Below are positions 28,281 to 37,706 of a DNA stretch of 64,000 nt, one piece after another. The notes beneath the pieces were generated by a model. The model had not been told where the DNA came from and did not search any database. It saw nothing but the letters and a program-made list of their open reading frames with translations. The position numbers were made by a program, and so were the translations under genes. This DNA comes from Leptospiraceae bacterium (GTDB taxonomy: Bacteria > Spirochaetota > Leptospiria > Leptospirales > Leptospiraceae): contig JABTUZ010000001.1 in the NCBI GenBank assembly GCA_015075105.1, forward strand, positions 755,001 to 819,000, written 5' to 3'. Every line of letters begins with the position of its first letter. The stretch's first letter is position 1.

Positions 28281-29957
28281 TTAGAGTTTTTTTTTAGACT
28301 TTGACTCTTGTGATTTATCTTTCTTTTGTGTGCTGGTATGAATGAAATAATCTAAGGTTTCAGAGCTTTGAATTTTCACCTGTTGTATTTCCGGGTCAAC
28401 CTGAGGAATTGAAATTTGTATTTTTTGATTTATGATTTTTTTTCTTTGTTCATAAAATTTGTCGTTGGGTTCAACACCCAATTCATCTTTTGAGTATTCT
28501 TTCTTGATTCTGTTTACAAAATACATTCCTATGGGAGCTTTATTTTTTGCCGGAATTTTTCCTCTGTATTCGCACTCAAAAAATTCTTTTATGTAACTAT
28601 AAGTAGTTTCTGAAATATTGACTTTTCCTGGTTCACCGGAGGACTCCATTCTGGAAGCAGTATTGACAGTATCCCCCCATATATCGTAGGCAAATTTTTT
28701 CCTTCCAATCACACCTGCCATAATCTGACCGGTATGAATTCCGAGCCTCATCTCCCAGTAAGGCTCTTCGTTTAGAATTTTAATTCGTTTTTTCTCCTCC
28801 ATGAAATTCTGCATTTGTAGCCCTGCCACACAGGTATCAATAGGGTGAGAATTATTTTCTTCGGGGATTCCTCCTGCACACATATAAGCGTCACCAATAG
28901 TTTTGAGTTTTTCTAATGTGTGCCTTTCTGTAATTTCATCAAACTTAATGAAGCACCTTTCTAATTCCATGAGCAATTCTTTTGGATCCATAATTTCTGC
29001 GACTTTCGTAAATCCTTTAAAATCCGTGAATAGAATAGAAGTGGAATGGTAAAGCCTTGACTCTACATGACCATTTTCTTTTAACTCTTCGCTGATTTTC
29101 ATCGGGAGAATGTTGAGTAAAAGACTTTCGCTTTTTTCTTTTTCTTGCTTTAACTCTATAGTTCTTTCAATGACTTTTTGCTCTAAATTATTCATCAAAT
29201 CTTGAATTTTTGCGGTCATGTCATTGAATGAAAATGCAAGCTCACCAATCTCGTCAGAACTTTGAACTTTGATTCTGTGGTTTAGATTTCCTCCACCAAT
29301 TATATTTGCACCTTTAGAGAGTTGCAATATCGGACGAGTGAGTACAATAGCTGCTATGATTCCGATAATGACAGCAAAAGAAAAAACTATAACTGAGGTA
29401 AGAATAATTGTGTCCCTAATCTTGTTTATGGGAGCATAGACTAATTTCTTATCAAACTCAAAAACAGCAGCTCCAAGCTTCATATTTTTTTCGCCGTAGC
29501 TCATAAAAATCGGGTAAATAAAACGTAAGTTGACTTTTTTGTTCTCATTGGAAAATTCGGATAAAGAGAGATTGGAAATATTTTGAACTTCATTGATTAA
29601 TTTTTCTGAAGCAAAAGTATTCAGTCTTGTTTTGTTCATATCTGCAATGATTTGTCCTTCTACATTCAATACATAAGCGTCGTTTAAAGCATTCACGTTT
29701 AATTCTTTTAATCTGTAGATTGAAGTTTGTGTAGAATCATAAGTTTCATTGATTAATAATTCTTCTGTTGCAAAATTAGCGATATTTTGAGCCATATTTT
29801 TACAGACTTCTAAAGTTTTTTCAGTGATGACTCTTTCATTTTGCCAGAGAACTAATAACGAGACAGGAGATATGCTAAGCACCACAATTCCTGAAGCAAG
29901 AAGAATCATTTTTACTTTTAAACCAGGCGAGAATAATTTTGTAATTAATTTATGCAT
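28281..29957 (-). CDS. Membrane adenylate cyclase (class III) with HAMP domain
   Basis: A 558-residue signal transducer. Membrane helices lie near 17-37 and 184-206, with a periplasmic sensor of about 145 residues between them. A HAMP domain (about 207-260), a coiled-coil linker and the cyclase domain (about 300-475) follow. The catalytic set looks complete: first metal Asp in FTDFKGF, Lys and second Asp in KLKTIGDAYM, Asp in YDIWGD and the Asn/Arg of NTASRM. The Lys/Asp pair indicates ATP rather than GTP as substrate. The Lys/Ser-rich tail has no known domain. It starts 19 bp after the TonB-dependent receptor stop. The periplasmic sensor probably reads a signal delivered by the receptor or binding protein of the same operon. 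Confidence 0.92.
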   Translation of the reverse strand: MHKLITKLFSPGLKVKMILLASGIVVLSISPVSLLVLWQNERVITEKTLEVCKNMAQNIANFATEELLINETYDSTQTSIYRLKELNVNALNDAYVLNVEGQIIADMNKTRLNTFASEKLINEVQNISNLSLSEFSNENKKVNLRFIYPIFMSYGEKNMKLGAAVFEFDKKLVYAPINKIRDTIILTSVIVFSFAVIIGIIAAIVLTRPILQLSKGANIIGGGNLNHRIKVQSSDEIGELAFSFNDMTAKIQDLMNNLEQKVIERTIELKQEKEKSESLLLNILPMKISEELKENGHVESRLYHSTSILFTDFKGFTKVAEIMDPKELLMELERCFIKFDEITERHTLEKLKTIGDAYMCAGGIPEENNSHPIDTCVAGLQMQNFMEEKKRIKILNEEPYWEMRLGIHTGQIMAGVIGRKKFAYDIWGDTVNTASRMESSGEPGKVNISETTYSYIKEFFECEYRGKIPAKNKAPIGMYFVNRIKKEYSKDELGVEPNDKFYEQRKKIINQKIQISIPQVDPEIQQVKIQSSETLDYFIHTSTQKKDKSQESKSKKKL

Positions 29958-29976
29958 GTCTCTTATGTTTTATCCG

Positions 29977-32805
29977 TCAAAATGATTTAAAATGAATTTT
30001 AAAATAAATACTTCTACCCGGTTGATTGTACAAAACATCAAACGTACCAGTTCCTGCTGCAAGCGCACCTGCATCATAATATTCTTTATTCATTAAGTTA
30101 TCTATTCTTACCATCAAGTCAAGATTTTCTGTAATATTGGACCAATAGAAAACAAAATTCAATAAATAGTAAGATGGGGCTTTGATTGTTGTGTCGATTG
30201 GATTATTATAATAGTATCCCGGCTCTCCCGGAGTTGTGTCTATAGGTAGGTACCCGGGACTTCCAATTTTTGAAAGGTTGGCGGTATTTGTGGTCGAAGG
30301 AACTCCTTTATCACTAACGTATCTTCCGATTAAAGTAAATGTATAGTTGTCTTTGAATGTATAAGAAACGCTTGAGCTGTATTGGGTTTTTGCTGCGTAG
30401 TTTAGAGTAGAGCTTCGTTTCATTGTATCGTCGTCGTACTGCTTAGTCTTAGTCAAAAAAACTTGGGCGAGATTTGCTTTATACGCTAATTCACTTTTCA
30501 CCTCATCCATCCATCTAAAGGATCCGTTAAAAGATATTGTGAGATTTTTCATAGGTCGTAAATCAAATTCAACTTCCCCACCTTTACTTCTATAGTCGTT
30601 TGTAGAGTTGGCTTGTTGTCGATAGTCGAATGTGCCTGTGGGTCTGTCGTTGACTTTGAAACTACTCTCTCCGTACAGCTTTTCTCTTCTATCTCTTACT
30701 TGGTAGTAAATAATATCACTGATGAGGATACTGTAAACTGTAAATTTACTAACTAACCAATTGAATGGAGTATAGATAATTTGTGACTCATAAGTTTTGT
30801 TGGACTCAGGCTTTAAATTTGGATTTCCAAAAGTTGAGTTTGCTCTTGCATAGTACAATTCAAAAATAGATGGAGCCTTGTATGCCTCACCATACATCAT
30901 TTTAATTACAACATTATCTTTTGGTTTTAGGATTAACCCTGCTCGAGGGCTATTTTTTGAATGAAAAATACTATCGAAGTCGTAACGTATTCCGGCGTTG
31001 ATATTGATCATTTTGTGAGGAGTGTAACTCCATTGGGCGTAAGTCCCGTGCTGAAAAGTGTTAAATTTTGGTACATCGGAATAATTGTTTCCTATCGTTT
31101 CCGGGAAATACCATAGAGTAGTGTAGCGATATTCATAATTTCCACCCGCAATGATCGACATATTTCTTAAAATATCATAATTTGCTAGGAAACGAAATCC
31201 GGAAATTTTATCGGCTCCTTTCATTGGTTGGATAAACCTTTGGGTACCTAATTTATTTTTAGCCGGTTTTGCAGGGTCTGTGATCGGACCATTGTAAGGG
31301 TTATCTTCGTATCTTGCGTCTTTTCCCCATTCTGTTTGATCATAGTAAATAGAGGAACGAAGCTCTAATCTTTCTGTAACTTTTTTTTCCCAGAGTAGGT
31401 CAGCGTAGTATTTATTGATTTGAAATAGAGTATTTCCCCCAACGCTGTATTGGCTGATTCCTTTTCTGCCATTATCTTGGCTAAACATTGTATTCAACAT
31501 AAAATCTTTGTATTTAATTTTAGTATAGGAATTCACGTATTTGCTATCGTTTCCGGTGTTGTAAACATCTCTGCCTTTTACATCAGACCATTCCTTGATC
31601 TTTCTTGGAACATTTTCATTATAATAAGAAAGAGTAGAGTAAATTTGTCCGGTTTCTGCAAAAGTTTTTGAGCCTGTTATATTTCCACCTAAGGTAGAGT
31701 TAGAGCCACCGAGTGCAGAGATTTGTCCGTCTCCTACATCTTTATTGTCTTTCGTGATAATATTCATTACCCCAAGTACCGCGTTCGCTCCCCACAGAGC
31801 CGAGTTTGGGCCTTTTACAATTTCAATCCTTTTGATATTGTCAACGGACAGCCAAGCAGGGGAAAGGTAGTTTCTGTAAAATTGTCTCCATGTCATGTCA
31901 TGCCCATCGATTAGAATTTGCCAGTATTTACCCATGTTTAGATTGCTATTGATCCCTCGTCCACCAATATCAAGTAGATACCCTTGACCGGGTGAATTAA
32001 TATCGATCATTGCAACATCTCTTAAAATATCGAGAATCGTGTTATAACCTTTTTTTTGAATTTCTTTGTCAGTGATTACTACAATACTCGCCGGGGCTTC
32101 AGATACTTTTTGTGCTTTTTTTGACGCGGTTACAACTTCAGTCTCCTCAAAAATCTTAAAAACATCAGCAATGTCGCTTTCTATATTTTCTTTTTGTATA
32201 GGAAAATTTTTAACTTGTCCGATTGGTGAGCCTATTACGTATTCGTCGATATTTTCACTTTTAACGGCTCTTTTAGAATTGGTTCTCAGTCTGTCGGAAA
32301 GCTTTGTTGTGAATTCAGAGATGCTCGTATCATCCGGGATTTGCATTTCTTGCTTATCGAGAACGATTCCTTCTTCGGTAGAGCCTAAATCTTCTTCTAC
32401 ATTGATTGCATCTATCAAAAAGCCTGTTTCAGGATTGTAAATCTGCCCATACAAATTTAGATTTTCTGATTGTGAAGTTTTTTTGTAAAGCCCTTCAACG
32501 TAAAAAATAGCTTTTGCTTCTTTTGCATCTTGCAAATTCAAATTTAGATTTTTCCCTTTCGAATTCACTACTCGAAACCCTAAATGAGAAAGCCTTTTTT
32601 CTAAAGAACTGTAAATTTTATTTGAAATTATAGAATTTTCTGGAGACTTAAATGAAGTGAAAGGAGCTAAATAAATAATACCGGAATTGATTTTTTTTGT
32701 TTGAGAGATGATTTCAGATTTTTCAAATTGAAAAATACAAAGACATAGAAATATCAATGGAAATATGTATCTCTTTTTTAAAAATTGTCTCATTTCTATT
32801 TTCAT
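29977..32805 (-). CDS. TonB-dependent outer-membrane receptor with N-terminal extension
   Basis: From the ATG at 32805, which overlaps the upstream stop as ATGA, this has 942 residues; an ATG at 32814 is the alternative. A signal sequence comes first. Then comes an extra domain of about 140 residues whose pattern (YLAPF, LGFRVV, YVEGLY, a GQIYNPETG strand) resembles the TolB-N/CsgG-like fold. A plug domain follows from about residue 225 (TEVVTASKKAQKVSEAPASIVVIT) with the conserved IEIVKGPNSALWG. A 22-strand barrel of Tyr- and Asn-rich strands ends in a C-terminal Phe. It imports a siderophore, cofactor or other large nutrient using TonB energy. No TonB/ExbBD genes are in the window. The extension is unusual for this family. 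Confidence 0.92.
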   Translation of the reverse strand: MKIEMRQFLKKRYIFPLIFLCLCIFQFEKSEIISQTKKINSGIIYLAPFTSFKSPENSIISNKIYSSLEKRLSHLGFRVVNSKGKNLNLNLQDAKEAKAIFYVEGLYKKTSQSENLNLYGQIYNPETGFLIDAINVEEDLGSTEEGIVLDKQEMQIPDDTSISEFTTKLSDRLRTNSKRAVKSENIDEYVIGSPIGQVKNFPIQKENIESDIADVFKIFEETEVVTASKKAQKVSEAPASIVVITDKEIQKKGYNTILDILRDVAMIDINSPGQGYLLDIGGRGINSNLNMGKYWQILIDGHDMTWRQFYRNYLSPAWLSVDNIKRIEIVKGPNSALWGANAVLGVMNIITKDNKDVGDGQISALGGSNSTLGGNITGSKTFAETGQIYSTLSYYNENVPRKIKEWSDVKGRDVYNTGNDSKYVNSYTKIKYKDFMLNTMFSQDNGRKGISQYSVGGNTLFQINKYYADLLWEKKVTERLELRSSIYYDQTEWGKDARYEDNPYNGPITDPAKPAKNKLGTQRFIQPMKGADKISGFRFLANYDILRNMSIIAGGNYEYRYTTLWYFPETIGNNYSDVPKFNTFQHGTYAQWSYTPHKMININAGIRYDFDSIFHSKNSPRAGLILKPKDNVVIKMMYGEAYKAPSIFELYYARANSTFGNPNLKPESNKTYESQIIYTPFNWLVSKFTVYSILISDIIYYQVRDRREKLYGESSFKVNDRPTGTFDYRQQANSTNDYRSKGGEVEFDLRPMKNLTISFNGSFRWMDEVKSELAYKANLAQVFLTKTKQYDDDTMKRSSTLNYAAKTQYSSSVSYTFKDNYTFTLIGRYVSDKGVPSTTNTANLSKIGSPGYLPIDTTPGEPGYYYNNPIDTTIKAPSYYLLNFVFYWSNITENLDLMVRIDNLMNKEYYDAGALAAGTGTFDVLYNQPGRSIYFKIHFKSF

Positions 32806-34394
32806 TTTTTCCATAAGAATCTACATTTCTTATCCTTCTTTTCAGAGCAGTTTAGATGGTCAACGAGAGCCTTGTCTTTCTTCTTAGAAAGCCTTGAGTA
32901 TTCTTGAGCTTCTTTATTTTCAGGAAAGAGAAGTAGGACAAGGTCAAAGATTTCCAAAGCTTGTTTGTATTTTCTGGAATTGTACAATTCGTTTCCCAAT
33001 TCAAGATAGGATGAAATTTTATGGTATTCTTCTGATCGAATTTGAGCCATTTTATCTTTCACTTTTTGGTTGTTCGGATAAATTTCTAATGATATTTTTA
33101 GTTTTTTGTAGCTATCAAAAACTTTTTTATTCGATAGAAGTTGAATCGCTTCATTGTACTCTTTTTCACTTGCCGATTTTTTTGATTCTTCTAAATAGTG
33201 TTGTGCTTCAAGTGAGTCGGGGTTTAACGATAAAACTTTTTTAAAAATTTCTAAAGCCGAACTAAAGTTTTTCTTTTCGTAATAGTCTTTCCCTTGAATC
33301 AGTAAGAGGTGGGTTTGTTCTCCGGTCAATTTTTCTGTAGCTTTTTGAATGTATTCTTTTATATTTTTATTTTCTGGATCTTTTTTGGAGAGTGCTATAA
33401 AAATATTTCTTGCAGATTTTACTTTTCCAGTATTTAAGAGATACACTCCTTTTGAAAAAATTCTGCTTAGTCTTGCCCTCTCAATAATTGAAGAAGGGAG
33501 CACGACTCCTGACTCTTTTGCATAAGATTCATTGACTGCAAAAATAGACTCTTGCAAAAATAAAAAAGGGCCTTCTTTGCATTCTTGGCTTTTTAATAAT
33601 AATTGATTTGCTAACTCACCAGAGCGTACTCCAATTTTGTTATAATCCGGGCTGATACTGAAAGTAGCTCCTGCTTTCAGTATGGAAGGGAAACTCGTAA
33701 TTAGGATAACTTTATTTTTTTTACAAAAATTAGAAAGTATCTCAAAGTTTTTTTGATTGTACAGGCGATCGTTTACCATGAGAATGGCTTCTACTTCTCC
33801 CTTAATTTGGTCTAATACTGACTGAAAATTTATATTCGGGTTTACTTTTCTTTTGGTGTATAAAAAGTTAAATTTCAGATCGTTGAAATCTCCTTCAGTA
33901 GCTTGTTGTTCTCCTGTTTGGTCACTGTAAAATGAATAAACTTTTTTTATATTTGGAGATATATCTTTTAATATTTGAAAATATTCTTTAATTTCAATTT
34001 CACTGACGACCCCACAAATTTTATTCTTATTTAAGTTTAAAGTCTTTGGGGAGTTGACCATCGAAAACATAATGGGAATATTGGATAGGTATTCCTTCGC
34101 TAACTGTGTAGCTTTTAAACCGAATGTTATTACTAAGTCCGGCTTTGTAGATTGTACTTCTTTAAAGTAATTGTCTATATTTGGGTATTCAGACTCAATA
34201 ATGTCAATGAATTGAATTTTAGGCTCTACTTGCAATGTGGATCGCAAACCAATAAGTCCTTCTTCATAAAACCTGTTTGAAGATGATAAAAGTACCAAGA
34301 CTTCTTTCCTTTCAGGAATTTTTTGAGAAAAATTGGGTGAATTTTCTGAAAAAAATATGATAAGAATCAATATAAAAATTTTTCGTAGTTTCAT
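32802..34394 (-). CDS. ABC-type substrate-binding domain fused to TPR repeats
   Basis: A 530-residue exported protein with a signal peptide (about 1-24) and no clear lipobox. Residues about 30-300 look like the PF04392-type periplasmic binding domain (SSSNRFYEEGLIGL, DLVITFGLKATQLA, PIMFSMVNSP, and YSFYSDQTGEQ). The rest is a series of TPR-like helical repeats rich in Lys, Glu and Tyr (about 310-505), then a Cys/Lys-rich tail. No ABC permease or ATPase gene is nearby, so it is unlikely to feed an ABC importer. It is the first gene of the operon and overlaps the receptor gene, which suggests that it hands ligand to, or senses ligand for, the receptor/cyclase pair. Confidence 0.82.
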   Translation of the reverse strand: MKLRKIFILILIIFFSENSPNFSQKIPERKEVLVLLSSSNRFYEEGLIGLRSTLQVEPKIQFIDIIESEYPNIDNYFKEVQSTKPDLVITFGLKATQLAKEYLSNIPIMFSMVNSPKTLNLNKNKICGVVSEIEIKEYFQILKDISPNIKKVYSFYSDQTGEQQATEGDFNDLKFNFLYTKRKVNPNINFQSVLDQIKGEVEAILMVNDRLYNQKNFEILSNFCKKNKVILITSFPSILKAGATFSISPDYNKIGVRSGELANQLLLKSQECKEGPFLFLQESIFAVNESYAKESGVVLPSSIIERARLSRIFSKGVYLLNTGKVKSARNIFIALSKKDPENKNIKEYIQKATEKLTGEQTHLLLIQGKDYYEKKNFSSALEIFKKVLSLNPDSLEAQHYLEESKKSASEKEYNEAIQLLSNKKVFDSYKKLKISLEIYPNNQKVKDKMAQIRSEEYHKISSYLELGNELYNSRKYKQALEIFDLVLLLFPENKEAQEYSRLSKKKDKALVDHLNCSEKKDKKCRFLWKK

Positions 34395-34571
34395 TTTGGC
34401 TTATAAAAATTGCAATACTCTATAATTATCGGACAAAAAAATCGAAGAATGAACTTCTCATATTTTTAGTGTTCTCGTATTGTTGAAAAATTTTCAGTAT
34501 TTAGAGAGAATCTGTAATGTGATAAATATGTATAGCAAGAACTGCCTAAATTTCATAAGGAATTGATTGAA

Positions 34572-34618
34572 AGAGCCAATAGCTCTAAAAATATAGGTTA
34601 GAATTGATTACTCTAACC
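34572..34618 (+). promoter_or_regulatory. Two tandem hairpins just before the helicase start codon
   Basis: AGAGC/GCTCT (34572-34576 with 34582-34586) and GGTTAGA/TCTAACC (34596-34602 with 34612-34618) form two adjacent hairpins. The second ends one base before the ATG at 34620, where it would hide the ribosome-binding region. Neither is followed by a T-run. They may control translation or mark a protein site; no experimental parallel is known to me. Confidence 0.35.
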
Positions 34619-34619
34619 A

Positions 34620-36608
34620 ATGAAACGTAATATTCAAGAATATTTTACTGAAGAAAAAATTAAAAATTGTCTTCCTGACTTTGAGCCGAGAGTAGAGCAA
34701 GTGAAAATGGCTGAAAAAGTTTTTCAGTCTTTTTCTAAATCTGAGAATTTGATAGTGGAGGCGGGCACTGGTGTAGGAAAAAGTCTTGCCTATATCATTC
34801 CAGCAGCGATTTTTTCTATGGAGTCGGAGACAACTGTAGTGATTTCCACTGAAACAAAATCTCTCCAAACTCAGATACTTGAGAAAGATATTCCTATTGC
34901 AAAAAAAATTCTACAAAAAGAGTTTCGAGCAGAGATTGCACTTGGTTCAAACAATTATGTTTGCAAGAGAAAATTGTCTAATACAATCGACAGCGGTAAT
35001 TTTGGAATAGAAATGACTGACCACCTGAAAGAATTTTACGAATGGGAAAAAAATACACAAACAGGGATTAAGTCAGAATACACCAGATTTGCATCTAATG
35101 AATTTTGGTCGAAGGTGACAAGAGAAAGCGACAACTGTCTTGGGAAAAAATGTCCGAATTTTTCTTCTTCGTATTATTTTCTTGAAAAAGAAAAATGGAG
35201 AAACTCTAATATTCTTGTAGTGAACCATCATCTTTTGGCAAGCCATATCGCAGGAGAATATAAAATTCTTCCAGAGTTTTCATATCTTATTATTGATGAA
35301 GCCCACAATTTTCCTGAAATCTTGAGTAAAACTTTTGGAGCTAAACTTACATTTGAGGACATTCAAAAAAGTTTGGATTTCATTTATGTTGTTGGGAAAA
35401 AGGGAGGAATCATTACCAAGTTTCAAAAAGAAAAATCTATAGAGGGATTAAAAGAACAAATTAAAGGGACAAATAAATTGCTCGTAAGCTATTTTAATAA
35501 ATTGTATTCGGAAGTTCCTATTTCATTCACAACTCAAAGAATCAAAGAGAAATTAAAATTAGATGAAGGCGATTTAGAATGTGCGTTAGGCGAAATTGTA
35601 GAAGAACTGAGTAGGGAAATAGCAGATTCTGCCAATGAATCCGATGGGGTGGACTCAAAAGAAAAAGTTTTGGAATTGCAGATGGTGTCTGATCGGCTGA
35701 ATAGTTCGATAGATATTTTAAAGAAAGTTCGTATGAAAAAGGAAGCAGATTTGGTAGTGTGGCTTGAGGCCAATGGAGACAGATTTGCAACTCTTTGTGT
35801 CGAGCCTTTGCAATCTTCTTCTATTTTTCAAGAGAATGTAGTCGGAAAAATGGAAAGCATTATTTTTACATCGGCAACTTTGAAGAGTGGAAAAAAAGAC
35901 TTTAGCTATTATAAAAATAAATTAGGGGATATTCCGGTAAAAGAAGAAATTCTGAACTCTCCTTTTGACTATACTAAAAATTCTATTTTGTATCTTGCAA
36001 GAAATTTAAGGGATCCTTCCAGTGAAAGTGATGACTTTCAAGAGGATGTAATTAAATTGATTCCATACTTACTCGAGCTTACTCAGGGAGATACCTTCGT
36101 TCTTTTCACTTCGAATAAATCCATGAATTCTGTTTACGATGCACTCTCTAAAAATTCTACATACCCTATCTTCTCTCAAGGAGAATTGGGACCCAATCGA
36201 GCCAAAGAAGGGTATTTGAAAACAGAAAAAAGTGTACTCTTCGGGGTATCCACTTTTTGGCAAGGGATTGATATAAAGGGAGATAAATTGAAAAGTGTAA
36301 TTATCGTAAAACTTCCCTTTCAACCACCCAACGACCCTGTGCTTGAGGCAAAAACCGATGAGTTGAAAAAGCTTCGCTTGAATCCATTTATGGAATTGCA
36401 ACTGCCTTTGGCAATTCAAACTATGAAACAGGGGTTTGGAAGACTAATCCGAAGTAAAACAGACACCGGGGTTGTTTCTATTTTAGACCCAAGGATCCGT
36501 ACTAAATCCTATGGCTCTTTAATCTTGGATTCTCTCCCGCCTGCAAAAATTGTCAATTCATTCGGAGAGTTAAAGTTTGCCTATTCAAAACTACCTCAGT
36601 ATAAATGA
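34620..36608 (+). CDS. DinG/YoaA-type superfamily 2 DNA helicase
   Basis: A 662-residue XPD-like ATP-dependent helicase. Walker A is EAGTGVGKSLAY (about 47-58), the DEAH box IIDEAHNF is near 224, and the later motifs are FTSATLKSG, FVLFTSNKSM, FGVSTFWQGIDIKG and QGFGRLIRS. In this family an Fe-S cluster is held by four Cys between Walker A and DEAH. Here Cys115, Cys173 and Cys178 are present, but the fourth position (in FSSSYYF, about residue 184) is Ser. The enzyme would act in repair of stalled replication or R-loops. Start at 34620 is set by the reading frame; two hairpins precede it. Confidence 0.87.
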   Translation: MKRNIQEYFTEEKIKNCLPDFEPRVEQVKMAEKVFQSFSKSENLIVEAGTGVGKSLAYIIPAAIFSMESETTVVISTETKSLQTQILEKDIPIAKKILQKEFRAEIALGSNNYVCKRKLSNTIDSGNFGIEMTDHLKEFYEWEKNTQTGIKSEYTRFASNEFWSKVTRESDNCLGKKCPNFSSSYYFLEKEKWRNSNILVVNHHLLASHIAGEYKILPEFSYLIIDEAHNFPEILSKTFGAKLTFEDIQKSLDFIYVVGKKGGIITKFQKEKSIEGLKEQIKGTNKLLVSYFNKLYSEVPISFTTQRIKEKLKLDEGDLECALGEIVEELSREIADSANESDGVDSKEKVLELQMVSDRLNSSIDILKKVRMKKEADLVVWLEANGDRFATLCVEPLQSSSIFQENVVGKMESIIFTSATLKSGKKDFSYYKNKLGDIPVKEEILNSPFDYTKNSILYLARNLRDPSSESDDFQEDVIKLIPYLLELTQGDTFVLFTSNKSMNSVYDALSKNSTYPIFSQGELGPNRAKEGYLKTEKSVLFGVSTFWQGIDIKGDKLKSVIIVKLPFQPPNDPVLEAKTDELKKLRLNPFMELQLPLAIQTMKQGFGRLIRSKTDTGVVSILDPRIRTKSYGSLILDSLPPAKIVNSFGELKFAYSKLPQYK

Positions 36609-36673
36609 AACATAAAACTGTTGTTGAAATTCGATTGACACAACATATAGAATTTTAGGATTATGTCTCTAAA

Positions 36674-37696
36674 ATGGAAAATAAGAAAAATTCATCAGGA
36701 TTGTTCTCCGGCTCAAAGAAAGCGGCGTTGTTGTTATTATCCTTAAAAAAAGAAGAAGCTGCAAAAGTATTATCTCACTTAGATGATAAGATGATTGAAG
36801 AAGTGGTTGTGGAAATGTCAAAGATTCGCTCTGTTTCTAAAGTGGAAAAAGAGAGTATTCTTGCCGAGTTTCAATTTGAGATAAGCAGAATTTCTGGAGA
36901 GTTGGTCGGTGGGATCGAAAAGGCAAGAGAAATTCTAACCTATTCCAGACTTGGTGAATCAAAAGCAGAAGAAATTATCGGAAAAATTTCTAAAAAGGAT
37001 ATTGAGAAAGATTTTGATTTTTTCAATAGTGTAGATCACATAGTTTTGAGTAGTTTACTTGCCCATGAAGCTCCTCAAACAATCGCAGTCACTTTATCTT
37101 TTTTGCAACCAAAAGTTGCGGCTCTTGTATTGAAAAATTTTCCAGAAGACTTGCAAGCAAAAATCGCCATGAAACTTGCAATAACTTCCAAGACCCACCC
37201 GGATGCAATTTCTGAAATAGCCAAAACCCTAAAGAAAAAATATGAAGCCAGAGATAAGTCTGAATTGAGCGAGGCAGGTGGTGCCCAGTCTCTTGCAAAT
37301 ATCCTAAATCACATGGATAAAAATTTGGAAGATAAAATTCTTCGAGATCTTACAGAAAACTCACCAGAGCTTGCAGGTCAGGTTCGAGAAAAATTGTATT
37401 CCTTTGAAGATATTTTTAACTTAGATAATAAAGAAATGAGAATCCTAATCAATAGGATCGGAAATAATGAATTGTTTGCACTTGCACTCCGGGGGGCAGG
37501 AGATGAGTTAAAAAAACATTTTTTTGGAGCCATGTCTCAAAATCGAGCTTATGATATTGTAGAAGAAATGGAATCTAAGGGACGAGTCACTTTACGAGAA
37601 ATTCAAGAAGCGAGAAATTCTATTCTTTTTACTGCAAGGAATCTCGAAGAAGAGAATCTTATCATTATTAAAAAAGGCAAAGAAGAATATATTTAA
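36674..37696 (+). CDS. fliG: Flagellar motor switch protein FliG
   Basis: Component of the C-ring that meets the stator and sets rotation. The 340 residues have the expected N-terminal (GSKKAALLLLSLKKEEAAKVLSHLDD), middle (HEAPQTIAVTLSFLQP, an EHPQ-type motif) and C-terminal domains. The C-terminal domain carries FEDIFNLDNKEMRILINRIGNNELFALALRGA, the torque helix with charged residues. ATG start, 65 bp after the helicase. It stands apart from other flagellar genes here. Spirochaetes often carry two FliG paralogues, and from this copy alone I cannot tell which it is. Confidence 0.95.
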   Translation: MENKKNSSGLFSGSKKAALLLLSLKKEEAAKVLSHLDDKMIEEVVVEMSKIRSVSKVEKESILAEFQFEISRISGELVGGIEKAREILTYSRLGESKAEEIIGKISKKDIEKDFDFFNSVDHIVLSSLLAHEAPQTIAVTLSFLQPKVAALVLKNFPEDLQAKIAMKLAITSKTHPDAISEIAKTLKKKYEARDKSELSEAGGAQSLANILNHMDKNLEDKILRDLTENSPELAGQVREKLYSFEDIFNLDNKEMRILINRIGNNELFALALRGAGDELKKHFFGAMSQNRAYDIVEEMESKGRVTLREIQEARNSILFTARNLEEENLIIIKKGKEEYI

Positions 37697-37706
37697 AAAT
37701 TACAGA

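Noticed and set aside
32066-32440. 124-codon plus-strand frame opposite the TonB receptor
   Set aside because: Antisense to the N-terminal and plug region; Ser/Ile-rich composition is the expected shadow.
32802-34394. Reading the binding-domain/TPR gene as part of an ABC importer
   Set aside because: No permease or ATPase gene lies within the operon or next to it; the neighbours are a TonB receptor and a cyclase.
36635-36665. TTGACA just upstream of fliG as a promoter
   Set aside because: The best -10 match at a workable spacing is poor (GATTAT) and would start transcription almost at the ATG.
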